DNA from: Marinagarivorans sp.
Lineage (GTDB): Bacteria > Pseudomonadota > Gammaproteobacteria > Pseudomonadales > Cellvibrionaceae
Length of the DNA stretch: 64,000 nt
Reading direction: 5' to 3'
NCBI GenBank assembly: GCA_028281865.1
Contig: JANQJB010000044.1
Span: 1-64,000 of the forward strand
Below are positions 9,050 to 17,252 of the stretch, one piece after another. How positions within the stretch are numbered: the stretch's first letter is position 1; the number at the start of each line of letters is the position of its first letter. Below the pieces are notes generated by a model. That model saw only the letters and a program-made list of their open reading frames with translations, did not search any database and had not been told where the DNA came from. Position numbers and translations under genes: made by a program.

Positions 9050-10231
9050 ATGTTGGATCAAACTTTTGCTGTTATTGTAATGAATGTACGCAGTATTCCA
9101 GATCGCTTTTGGATGTCACTTGTGACGATTATTGGTATTGGTGTTGTTGTTGCGGTCTTACTGGCGTTTTTAGCGATGGGCAATGGTTTCCGCGCGACCT
9201 TGCAAGGCTCCGGCTCGGATGATATGGCGATTGTTATGCGCAGTGGTGCGCAGTCGGAATTAAATAGTGTGCTGATGGCGGAACAAGTGAATTTGATTGC
9301 CACTGCACCGGGAATCGCAAGCGATCAGAGCGGGCCGGTTATTTCTGCAGAATTATATTTAATTGTGGATGCAGTAAAACGCAGCACACAAACGCAGGCG
9401 AATTTGCCGTTTCGTGGTTTGAGCATAAAAGGCGTGGAGATGCGCGACAATATATCGATTTCTGAAGGCCGTATGTTTGAGCCTGGGAAAAACGAAATTG
9501 TCGTTGGCAGAGCTGTTTTGAGTGAGTATGAAGGGTTTGAGCTGGGAAAAAAAATATCTTTAGGGAAGGCCGCCTGGGAGGTTGTAGGAATATTTGATGC
9601 GCCCGGCTCTGTTTTTGCGAGTGAAATCTGGACCGACGGCTTGACCTTACAAAGTCAGTTTAATCGCAATAACTCTTATCAGATTATTCGCGCGAAGTTG
9701 GCTAATGCGGGTGATGTGAAACCGATCGAAGAGTTTATTGAAAATGATAAACGTCTGAACTTGGAAGTCGGAACAGAAAAAGATTACTTTAGTTCGCAGA
9801 CCAAGGGCACGGGCGACCTCATTTTTAAAATAGGTATTCCCTTGTCGATTATCATGGCTTTTGGCGCGATCGCAGGGTCGTTGAACACAATGTATAATTC
9901 CGTTGCTCAGCGAACAACAGAAGTGGCGACCCTTCGTGCAATTGGTTTTTCAAGCATGCCGGTTTTTATTGGTACCTTGGTTGAGTCTTTGGTCCTATCG
10001 CTAATCGGTGGCGTGGTCGGTAGTATTGCAGCATATTTGTTTTTTGATGGATTAACAGCGGCAACCTTGGGTGCCAGCTTTACTCAAATCGTTTTTGATT
10101 TTCAAATCAACTCCGCAACAATGGTGAATGGAATAGTCGTGGCGCTTATTATAGGTTTTGTGGGAGGTGTGTTCCCTGCTGCTCGCGCATCAAGATTGCC
10201 GGTTGTGGCGGCGTTTTCCGCAGCGCAATAG
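9050..10231 (+). CDS. FtsX/MacB-type ABC permease (second of two)
   Basis: 393 residues, homologous in layout to the preceding gene: an N-terminal helix (SLVTIIGIGVVVAVLLAF), a periplasmic domain rich in Ser/Gly, and three C-terminal helices with the segment AQRTTEVATLRAIGFSS. It starts 5 bases after the upstream stop, so it is translationally linked. Two different permeases with one ATPase suggest a heterodimeric pump. The operon ends in a perfect 10-bp inverted repeat at 10302-10330. Confidence 0.9.
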   Translation: MLDQTFAVIVMNVRSIPDRFWMSLVTIIGIGVVVAVLLAFLAMGNGFRATLQGSGSDDMAIVMRSGAQSELNSVLMAEQVNLIATAPGIASDQSGPVISAELYLIVDAVKRSTQTQANLPFRGLSIKGVEMRDNISISEGRMFEPGKNEIVVGRAVLSEYEGFELGKKISLGKAAWEVVGIFDAPGSVFASEIWTDGLTLQSQFNRNNSYQIIRAKLANAGDVKPIEEFIENDKRLNLEVGTEKDYFSSQTKGTGDLIFKIGIPLSIIMAFGAIAGSLNTMYNSVAQRTTEVATLRAIGFSSMPVFIGTLVESLVLSLIGGVVGSIAAYLFFDGLTAATLGASFTQIVFDFQINSATMVNGIVVALIIGFVGGVFPAARASRLPVVAAFSAAQ

Positions 10232-10301
10232 CGCAGGCCAATAAGGCAAAGTTATTAAAACCTAGCGATAATTACGTTTCTTTATATCACGGCAGGGAAT
10301 G

Positions 10302-10330
10302 TATAGGGCATCTCTTAATAATGCCCTATA
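10302..10330 (+). terminator. Inverted repeat ending the export operon
   Basis: Perfect 10-bp arms TATAGGGCAT and ATGCCCTATA around a 9-base loop, 70 bases after the last permease. A T-poor tail (CTTTAATTAG) follows, so it is a moderate terminator candidate. Confidence 0.55.
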
Positions 10331-10452
10331 CTTTAATTAGTGTGACTAATTGCTAGCAGCATGGAGGTGGCTAGGCACTGGCGTTGTTTTTGCTGCCACC
10401 CTGCTTTTTGGGGATTGTCGCAGAGTTGGAAGAAAAATCGTTTTTTTATTAA

Positions 10453-12207
10453 ATGATAAGCCTTGATAGAAAACAAAAATTGCGTTTAGGTAATAGTGCC
10501 TTAGCGGTATGTGGCGCTGTCTTATTAACCGCCATTGTCGTATACGGCTATGCCATGGGTTATTCAAATTTAAATTTGGCCCAACTAATGGCTGTCGTTG
10601 GTTTTTTTTGGCTAGGGAACTTTCTTTTTATTGGGCTTATCATTTCCAATGTCAATTTGAAATTTAAAGACCCAAGCATGACCATTCAGCAAATGGTTTG
10701 GGCTTCGACGACGTCGATACTCTGCTTATTTTTATTAAGCAAGCTGCATCAGTTGGTTTATTTCCTGGTTTTTACCGCGTTGGTGTTCGGTACATTCCGT
10801 GCGACTGATAAACAGTACCGCTATTTCAGTTTATATGTTGTCGTTTTGCTTGGTGTGGTTCAGCTTATTCTTTGGTTTTATTTTGCTAAAGGGCAAAACG
10901 GATTTGATTTTATAATGATATGGATATCTTTTGGTTTATGTGCATGGATGTTGACACAAGTTTGCGCAACCCTTGTCCGTTTACGCAAACGCGTTGAGCA
11001 GAAAAATGCCGCTTTAAACGAAGCTCTTTCGGCTAAAAGCCTTTTTCTTGCCAATATGAGCCACGAATTGCGTACGCCGTTAAATGGGGTTATCGGCATG
11101 CTCGGCGTTATACGAAAGGACGGGCTCTCGCCCAGACAGGAATATTATGTTCGTACCGCTCAGTCGAGCGCAGATTCGCTATTGTGCATAATTAATGACA
11201 TTCTCAACTATTCGAAAATAGAAGCCGGAAAACTGAAATTAGAACTCACACCCTTCGATTTACGGCAATTGGTTAAAGAAGTTGTCGAATCGCTGGCGAT
11301 TTTGACTGGTGAAAAGCCGTTAGAGGTTATAGCGGATGTCGAGGAAGGATCAGACTTACACGTTATGGGTGACCCCGTACGCTTGCGCCAGGTACTGTAT
11401 AACTTGGTGGGCAATGCGATTAAATTTACCGAGATCGGTCAAGTAAGGGTAAAGGTTCGTAATATTGAATCGAGTGGTGATAAGGCCTTGTATCAGTTCT
11501 TGGTTAGCGACACAGGTATCGGTATTGCACCCGATAAGGTTGCGGGTTTATTCGATCTCTTCACGCAGGCAGACGTGTCGACAACCCGTAAATATGGCGG
11601 TACCGGCTTAGGGTTAGCGATTTCAAAACAAATTGTTGAATTGATGGGAGGAAAACTCAGGGTTGAGAGCCTAGAGGGCGAAGGCTCTACATTTTCCTTT
11701 GTTATCGCGTTTGGGCGCGCCGAGATGCAGGAACAAGGTGATGATGGACAAGCAAAGCAAATTGCTCAAGCTGCTGGCATCGCAATGTCACAGAGTCAAA
11801 AAGTGCTGATTGTGGATGATAACGCCGTTAATATTGAGGTCGCAGAAATTATGGTCGAGGATCTGGGGTTCGACACGGATTCTGCCTCGAACGGTGTCGA
11901 AGCTCTGGAGAAACTAAAAAATGCGCCAGAGTACACTTATGGACTTGTCTTGATGGACTGTCAGATGCCTGAGCTTGATGGCTACCAGGCAACAGAAGCT
12001 ATTCGCCGAGGTGAGGCAGGTTCACACAATACATCAATTACGATCGTTGCGATGACGGCCAATGCACTTGAGGGCGATAGGGAAAAATGCCTTGAGCATG
12101 GTATGAACGATTACATCGCCAAGCCGTTGGACATTGAACAACTACAGCAAATTCTGCAAAAATCGACGCTTGATGAGCAGGATGATCGACCGAGTTCCTC
12201 GGCCTAG
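10453..12207 (+). CDS. Membrane-bound hybrid sensor histidine kinase
   Basis: 584 residues. The N-terminal ~170 residues form about six transmembrane helices with short loops and no large periplasmic domain, so the signal is probably sensed within or at the membrane. A short helical linker leads to HisKA (SHELRTPLNG, His 204), HATPase (VLYNLVGNAIKFT, DTGIGI, GGTGLGLAIS) and a receiver (VLMDCQMPELDG, Asp 502; the switch Lys is in YIAKPLD). There is no HPt or DNA-binding domain, so the phosphate must pass to a separate HPt protein or response regulator not seen here. It is monocistronic, followed by a terminator at 12263-12297. Its input and target are unknown. Confidence 0.92.
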   Translation: MISLDRKQKLRLGNSALAVCGAVLLTAIVVYGYAMGYSNLNLAQLMAVVGFFWLGNFLFIGLIISNVNLKFKDPSMTIQQMVWASTTSILCLFLLSKLHQLVYFLVFTALVFGTFRATDKQYRYFSLYVVVLLGVVQLILWFYFAKGQNGFDFIMIWISFGLCAWMLTQVCATLVRLRKRVEQKNAALNEALSAKSLFLANMSHELRTPLNGVIGMLGVIRKDGLSPRQEYYVRTAQSSADSLLCIINDILNYSKIEAGKLKLELTPFDLRQLVKEVVESLAILTGEKPLEVIADVEEGSDLHVMGDPVRLRQVLYNLVGNAIKFTEIGQVRVKVRNIESSGDKALYQFLVSDTGIGIAPDKVAGLFDLFTQADVSTTRKYGGTGLGLAISKQIVELMGGKLRVESLEGEGSTFSFVIAFGRAEMQEQGDDGQAKQIAQAAGIAMSQSQKVLIVDDNAVNIEVAEIMVEDLGFDTDSASNGVEALEKLKNAPEYTYGLVLMDCQMPELDGYQATEAIRRGEAGSHNTSITIVAMTANALEGDREKCLEHGMNDYIAKPLDIEQLQQILQKSTLDEQDDRPSSSA

Positions 12208-12262
12208 AGAGCACATTTCGTTGGCTTTTTCCCGTTTTTAGTGTTTTTGTGCATTAAATAAG

Positions 12263-12297
12263 AGCACATTCAGCTTCGGTGCAGCTGGTGCTTTTTT
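12263..12297 (+). terminator. Rho-independent terminator
   Basis: Stem AGCAC/GTGCT continued by CAGCT/AGCTG with a 3-base bulge and a 7-base loop, followed directly by seven T residues, 56 bases after the hybrid kinase. Confidence 0.75.
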
Positions 12298-12365
12298 TAT
12301 ACTGGTGATTTCAGTAAAGTAGGCTTGATCTGAATTCTAACTCCAATTTCATATTCATACTTCCC

Positions 12366-13760
12366 ATGCATCAATCCCTTGTCAATATACTCCGTTGCCC
12401 GCGATGTAAGGCTATCGACGAAGTCGATGCGGAAAAACTGCGCTGTAATCGTTGCGGTGCGGAATTCTTCGAACTCAATGGCGTACCGTGCTGGTTCCCG
12501 TCTGGAACGGTACAAAAGGCCTTATGGGATGATTTGTTAGCTAAGTTTATAGCGGAGAGTGACAAATCAGAGGAAGTTAGTGCCGCTGACTTAGAAGACT
12601 TGAGTTTAATGCCGACGACCAGATCGCGCTTGGAAAAAATGCAGCAAGTACGCTTGGCCAGCCAGCGAAATATGATAACTTTGCTCAAGGACGCTGGTTT
12701 GGAGCCTAAGCTGAGAAAGGAATTTGAGAAATTCGACACAAAAGGCTTTGTGCAATATTTCGAGCTCATGCTACGTGACTGGGCTTGGCATTCGCTGGAG
12801 GACGACTCAGGAGAATATCGTGAATTTCAAAATGAAAATGCGATGGCCCTGGAAACGGTATTGGCTGTGCTTAACGAGGCGGGTGTTAGCCAGCCTCAGA
12901 GTGTCTTGGTCATTGGCTCTGGCGCCGGGCGCTTGAGCTGGGATTTGCACTGTCATTTCAGCCCTGCCATGACAATCTCGTTAGACTTTAATCCGCTTTT
13001 GTCCCAGGTGGCAAAGCGTGTTGTAAAAGACGGCGATAGCATAGAATTTTCTGAGGCGCGCCTCTACCCGCATGAGGGTTTACCTGAGGAATATCGCTGG
13101 CAGTTAAAAGCACCAGCAGTAGAAGAGAGCTTACGCGATAGCTGGCACGTTTTTTCTGCGGATGCGTGGACTATGCCCTTTAAGGATCAATCCTTTGATT
13201 TAGTGATTACACCTTGGTTTCTCGATATTAATGGGCAAGATTGTCGAGATTTGATAGCGGTAGTTGAGCGGGTATTAAAGCCAAGTGGTTCTTGGCTTAA
13301 CTTTGGTCCTTTCCTCTACCAAAATGAAGCGCCGCAAAGTGAAAAATATACACCAAAAGAAATTCGCGAATTTTTGAGTTTGACTAAATTTGAAATGTTA
13401 GCCGAGCGGTTTACGCTGCTTCCCTATTTGCATTCTCCATTAGTACAACGTGGTCGAACCGAAGAATGTTGGTGTTTTGTGGTGCAGTCATCTAATTCTC
13501 GTGAACATTTGCAGTTTGGCGGCGAATGTAAGGAAAAATTTGATTTGTCCGCTCCTCCCGCGTGGTTTGTGATGCCGCATTTGCCAACGCCAAAATTTGG
13601 AGAGGGCATGTTTCCTCAGCAGTTTCAAAATATAGTGCGCTACATGGACGGCACACGCTCAATTAACCAAATAGCAGAAATGTTGGCATCCAGTATGCCT
13701 GACGGGCACGACCCCTATGATTTCGTCTATAGTTTATTGCGCGAATATGTAGCTCAATAG
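12366..13760 (+). CDS. Zinc-ribbon / N2227-like methyltransferase / PqqD-like fusion
   Basis: 464 residues in three parts. Residues ~10-42 are a Trm112-like zinc ribbon with two CxxC pairs (CPRC, CNRC). Residues ~165-375 are a Rossmann SAM methyltransferase (VLVIGSGAGRLSWDL; FDLVITPWFLDI; VLKPSGSWLNFGPFLYQNE). The N-x-G-P-x-L-Y motif and the order of blocks match the N2227/carnosine N-methyltransferase family, which methylates an imidazole nitrogen. The last ~60 residues (VRYMDGTRSINQIAEML) resemble PqqD-like winged helices that hold peptide substrates. The substrate is unknown; a His-containing peptide or protein is a reasonable inference. The ATG at 12366 has no strong ribosome site. The next gene begins 29 bases downstream, so the two are probably cotranscribed. 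Confidence 0.75.
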   Translation: MHQSLVNILRCPRCKAIDEVDAEKLRCNRCGAEFFELNGVPCWFPSGTVQKALWDDLLAKFIAESDKSEEVSAADLEDLSLMPTTRSRLEKMQQVRLASQRNMITLLKDAGLEPKLRKEFEKFDTKGFVQYFELMLRDWAWHSLEDDSGEYREFQNENAMALETVLAVLNEAGVSQPQSVLVIGSGAGRLSWDLHCHFSPAMTISLDFNPLLSQVAKRVVKDGDSIEFSEARLYPHEGLPEEYRWQLKAPAVEESLRDSWHVFSADAWTMPFKDQSFDLVITPWFLDINGQDCRDLIAVVERVLKPSGSWLNFGPFLYQNEAPQSEKYTPKEIREFLSLTKFEMLAERFTLLPYLHSPLVQRGRTEECWCFVVQSSNSREHLQFGGECKEKFDLSAPPAWFVMPHLPTPKFGEGMFPQQFQNIVRYMDGTRSINQIAEMLASSMPDGHDPYDFVYSLLREYVAQ

Positions 13761-13789
13761 TGTGTGTTTGCTAAAGTGGATGAAGTGCA

Positions 13790-15298
13790 ATGCGGTATCG
13801 TATAAATCCCATTCAAAAAAATAATTGTTTAGGCAATCTTAATTATTTTCGTTCAGTATTCTTTTTTCTCTTTTTCTTCAATTCAATTCCAAGTTGGAGC
13901 GTTGATTTATCTGAGGTCGATCTCGATGTAACATTCGTTACCAATGATGTAATGAATATGCGTGCCTCACGCGACGGGAAACGACTAAGAATTGCTATTG
14001 AGCTTCCAAGTGATACCTATATCTTCACCGATAGCATAAAAATCTACGATGACAATAATCAATTCCAGTGTCGCTGGAATTGGGTCTCCTTTAAGCGTGT
14101 GTTTGCGGGTTTTGGTAATGTAGATGTGGTTGAAGGGCGGTTTGTCGGTGAATGTGAAACGCCGGCAGAGCAGATAAAAACAGTGCAATTTAGGTTTCAA
14201 ACGGCAAATAAAAAAGGTGATGTTAAAAAAGCAACGGTTATGCGCTTGTTCGAAAAAGAAGAGCGTATGAAAAGAAATACATTATTAACCGACAGAACTA
14301 TAGATAACTTGAGGGCGCGCGTGGCGCAAGAGTTATGTGAAAACTCCGATAATTTTAGTTGTGTTGACAGGCGCGTTATTGATTTGCAGAGTGAAAAATG
14401 CAAATTCGAAATCCGTTCTATTGTAGAGAAGTGCTTTCATTTATCGCGAACAGAGATTCGTTCAACGCTTTTTAGTGCATTCGAAAATAGTCTTCAAGCA
14501 GATACTGGTGTTCGCGAAATTCTTGATAAGAATATTTCACCGTGTGTGCACGAAGAAGTGGCTAACGCTCACGGGGAGAAGAAAAAAGTTGTTTTACAAT
14601 GTTATCGTAGGCTAGCGATTAATAGGCAAGAAAATGACCGCCTAGTCAATGTTGATCTGCTCAAGAATAATAGTGAAAATTGCCATTTGATAGAAGATCG
14701 GCGTTCTTTGCGGAGGGTAATTACAGAAAATAACGAAGCAAAAAGTACTGCAGTTTTTTTTGTGGTCGACCGCTTCGCACCCAATTCGGAAACGATATAC
14801 AGCAACACAGTATCTGATCCTAGATTTGAATTGTTGCAGAATAATTTTCAATGCTATCGAGTCGAGAACGCGTCCGACGATATGGAAATGTTAAAGATGC
14901 TGGATTTGCATCGCATTGGCTTTACAACGATGGCACTGGTGATTGAAGGAATTAAGGTAAAACACTATCTTCGTGAAAACTATACAGATGCTTTGTATGG
15001 TTACCTCAATATTTCGGTTCCGAAAAAGAATGAAAAAGATGTAGTTGATGAGAATAGCGGATTAGTCGCAAACCCAGAAATTGCTCCTCCGCCTTCGGTT
15101 AATAATCCGGAAAATACGAGTTTGCCAATAAACGAAGAGGGTGAGCCTGCATTTGAATCTGTCGCGCGAGTGCAAAACCTAGCACCGCAACATGAACTTG
15201 AAAAAGATGAGAAGAAAAAAGTTAAAGATAGAAAAGAATCATCTGCTTGCAAAAAAAACCGTGCTTCAAAAAGGAAAAATAGTAAAAAGGCTTGTTAG
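13790..15298 (+). CDS. Secreted DsbD-like protein lacking the membrane domain and redox Cys
   Basis: 502 residues with a signal peptide (hydrophobic FRSVFFFLFFFNSIPSWS). Residues ~35-140 resemble the DsbD N-terminal alpha domain (RIAIELPSDTYIFTDSIKIY recalls the LYRDKI segment). Residues ~315-400 resemble the DsbD C-terminal thioredoxin domain (NTVSDPRFELLQNNF, cf. FSDPQV), but the place of the WCxxC active site reads RFAPN, so both redox cysteines are gone. There is no transmembrane beta domain; instead a ~170-residue Cys-containing helical insert joins the two ends. The C-terminus is disordered, then Lys-rich, ending in Cys. It may be a non-catalytic binding or chaperone protein. The family call is by eye and the function is unknown. 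Confidence 0.6.
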   Translation: MRYRINPIQKNNCLGNLNYFRSVFFFLFFFNSIPSWSVDLSEVDLDVTFVTNDVMNMRASRDGKRLRIAIELPSDTYIFTDSIKIYDDNNQFQCRWNWVSFKRVFAGFGNVDVVEGRFVGECETPAEQIKTVQFRFQTANKKGDVKKATVMRLFEKEERMKRNTLLTDRTIDNLRARVAQELCENSDNFSCVDRRVIDLQSEKCKFEIRSIVEKCFHLSRTEIRSTLFSAFENSLQADTGVREILDKNISPCVHEEVANAHGEKKKVVLQCYRRLAINRQENDRLVNVDLLKNNSENCHLIEDRRSLRRVITENNEAKSTAVFFVVDRFAPNSETIYSNTVSDPRFELLQNNFQCYRVENASDDMEMLKMLDLHRIGFTTMALVIEGIKVKHYLRENYTDALYGYLNISVPKKNEKDVVDENSGLVANPEIAPPPSVNNPENTSLPINEEGEPAFESVARVQNLAPQHELEKDEKKKVKDRKESSACKKNRASKRKNSKKAC

Positions 15299-15559
15299 AA
15301 TAAATTGGCATATGGCGAATATTTATGCATGGGGGTTTGGGTAAAACAGGCTGCTTTTAAGAGTTTTACTGTTGTGATGGATAATAAGCTTTAAAGGTAT
15401 ATAGCGTATAACAAAGCGGTCGAATCGGCGAGTTTTACCTTGCTTGTTTTGGGTTACAGTCGTCACGCTCTTGCTAAACCTAATAAACTACAAAGGCGAC
15501 ATTTGTTGCTGTGTGAGGCATATAAATTCAGAATACGAACAACATAGAGAGGAATATTA

Positions 15560-16033
15560 ATGAACAGTACAAATGAAAATGTTGAAAATCTGCCCTCAAG
15601 AAGAAATTTTATTCTCGGGGCTCTAGCAGTAACCCTTTCTTCTGCCTCTATTGAAGCGTCGGCTGCGGCAAAAGGTCATCATCACCATCATCATGGTCCG
15701 GCGAAACATGCTGGCCTTTTGAATGCTGCGATGGATTGTGTGAAAAAGGGTAAATTGTGTAAGGGACACTGTATCGAACTTATAAAAGTAGGTGATACTT
15801 CAATTGGTGATTGCCTTGAGGCAGTAATTGATACTATTTCAATGTGTGAGACTCTGGCACAACTGGCCGTATCAGACTCTCGGCATTTGAAATCCTTCGC
15901 AAAAGTTTGCATAGAGGTATGTAAAGATTGTGAAAAAGAATGCCGCGCACACAAAGATAAGCACAAGGAATGCAAAGCGTGTATGGAGTCATGTGAAAAT
16001 TGTATCAAGGAGCTTGAAAAAATTATTGCATAA
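15560..16033 (+). CDS. csp1: Tat-exported four-helix copper storage protein (Csp1-like)
   Basis: 157 residues. A twin-arginine signal (SRRNFILGALAVTL, Arg 14-15) directs the folded protein out of the cytosol. The mature part begins with a six-histidine run between Gly residues (KGHHHHHHGP), then a four-helix bundle with 13 cysteines, mostly spaced as CxxC or CxxxC (VCIEVCKDCEKEC, ECKACMESCENC). Thirteen core cysteines and a Tat signal are the hallmarks of methanotroph Csp1, which stores many Cu(I) ions inside the bundle. A good ribosome site (GAGAGGAATATTA) precedes the ATG. It is separated by 260 bases from the upstream gene and has no copper exporter nearby. The His run could capture copper outside the core (inference). 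Confidence 0.88.
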   Translation: MNSTNENVENLPSRRNFILGALAVTLSSASIEASAAAKGHHHHHHGPAKHAGLLNAAMDCVKKGKLCKGHCIELIKVGDTSIGDCLEAVIDTISMCETLAQLAVSDSRHLKSFAKVCIEVCKDCEKECRAHKDKHKECKACMESCENCIKELEKIIA

Positions 16034-16117
16034 GCCGAGCTTAAAAAGTCTAGTCACGATCGTTTCCGGTGTTCATTGGACTTTGTTTCACTCGGCTGCT
16101 GTTGGTTGGGGGGATTA

Positions 16118-16627
16118 ATGACGTTCGAAGATATGCCTCTATATTTAAAAGAACTAAAACTTAATGAGTATGAATTGATTCGAGGTCTTTATGCGGAATA
16201 TCTGGAAGAAATGTCCGAATATTTTGTGGCGGAAAGGGATGTTCATGGGGAGATTGAATATGATAGTCAACAAATATTAAAGTACTGGGAAAGAAGAGAC
16301 CATTGGAGTTATGCTGTTGTGTTTGGTGGCGAAATATGCGGTTTTTGTCTTTTGCGAAAATATCCAGAAGAGAAAACTACATATGATATCGAACAATTTT
16401 ATATAAAAGAATCTCACCGTAGAAGAGGTATAGGTCGCCAAGCACTCTATTGTCTGCTCAGCAAATATCCTGGTTCATGGCAAATAAGAATTATTCCAAA
16501 TAATGTGCCTGCGATAAAATTTTGGAAAGATGCTATTGAAAGCTATCTATTAAAAGAGATTAAATTAAAAGAAGCCGATGAATATGGTGATAAAATGTTA
16601 TTTTTGAAGTTTAAAACAAAAAACTAA
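16118..16627 (+). CDS. GNAT-family N-acetyltransferase
   Basis: 169 residues from ATG 16118, chosen because GGGGGGATTA lies directly upstream; the frame also opens at TTG 16076 but that would add an unlikely Cys/Trp-rich leader. The acetyl-CoA binding signature is clear (HRRRGIGRQALYCLL, R/QxxGxG/A type), followed by NNVPAIKFWKDAI, the usual final strand-helix of the fold. It is cytosolic. The substrate cannot be told from the sequence. Its nearest neighbours are a copper storage gene and a thioesterase, with no operon evidence. Confidence 0.82.
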   Translation: MTFEDMPLYLKELKLNEYELIRGLYAEYLEEMSEYFVAERDVHGEIEYDSQQILKYWERRDHWSYAVVFGGEICGFCLLRKYPEEKTTYDIEQFYIKESHRRRGIGRQALYCLLSKYPGSWQIRIIPNNVPAIKFWKDAIESYLLKEIKLKEADEYGDKMLFLKFKTKN

Positions 16628-16722
16628 TAATGTTTGGGCTGGGAGTCATGGCAAGTATCCATGCATGTCGGCTCGTGTCGCGTATATAGTGACTTAGCTG
16701 TCTTATTTTGAGAAATTGAACT

Positions 16723-17172
16723 ATGTCCAAAATACATTTTGAAAATCTTAAAAGCATGTATGCAGCAGCTCCGATTAATGAATTCTATCGTCCAAAATTG
16801 GAAATAGCAGAGGGGTCTGCAACGATTGAAATACAGCTGTCGGAAAAGCTTCATCACGCAGCAGGTGCAGTCCATGGTTCTGTTTATTTCAAGATGCTTG
16901 ATGATGCTGCATTTTTTGCAGCTAATTCATTGGAGGAGCAATATTTTGTACTGACAACCTCCTTTACCACTTATATTACTAGACCCGTAAGCGAGGGTTC
17001 AATGAAGGCAATTGGAAAGGTGGTTAATAGCAATAAATCCCAATTCATTGCTGAGTCGGTGGTTTATAACAGCGAGGGCAGAGAGATTGGGCGGGGTAGT
17101 GGTATATTTGTTAGAGGTAAATTGCCGCTGAACGAGGCAAAGGGTTACGCAAACCTAACTAAGGGATCTTAA
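16723..17172 (+). CDS. Hotdog-fold thioesterase, PaaI/YiiD-like
   Basis: 149 residues forming a single hotdog domain. The family's active region is visible: HHAAGAVHGSVYFKMLDDAAFFAA, with the HG-x(3)-F/L-x-D-x-A pattern that supplies the catalytic acid and backbone amides. The later strands TTSFTTYITRPV and SQFIAESVVYNSEGREIGRGSG are typical of PaaI-like acyl-CoA thioesterases. It is cytosolic and likely tetrameric by analogy. The acyl group is unknown. It is flanked by unrelated genes with 95-base and 80-base gaps, so it is probably its own unit. Confidence 0.85.
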   Translation: MSKIHFENLKSMYAAAPINEFYRPKLEIAEGSATIEIQLSEKLHHAAGAVHGSVYFKMLDDAAFFAANSLEEQYFVLTTSFTTYITRPVSEGSMKAIGKVVNSNKSQFIAESVVYNSEGREIGRGSGIFVRGKLPLNEAKGYANLTKGS

Positions 17173-17252
17173 TTTAAGCATAGCTTTTTCGTGGTAGGAA
17201 TCTAAACTTAAATACTTTAAAACATTATTTTTAAATAGGATAACAGATAAAA

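Noticed and set aside
15676-15693. Six consecutive His codons suggesting a cloning tag or vector contamination
   Set aside because: It sits between a Tat signal and a natural copper-binding bundle in normal genomic context, with mixed CAT/CAC codons and no vector sequence.
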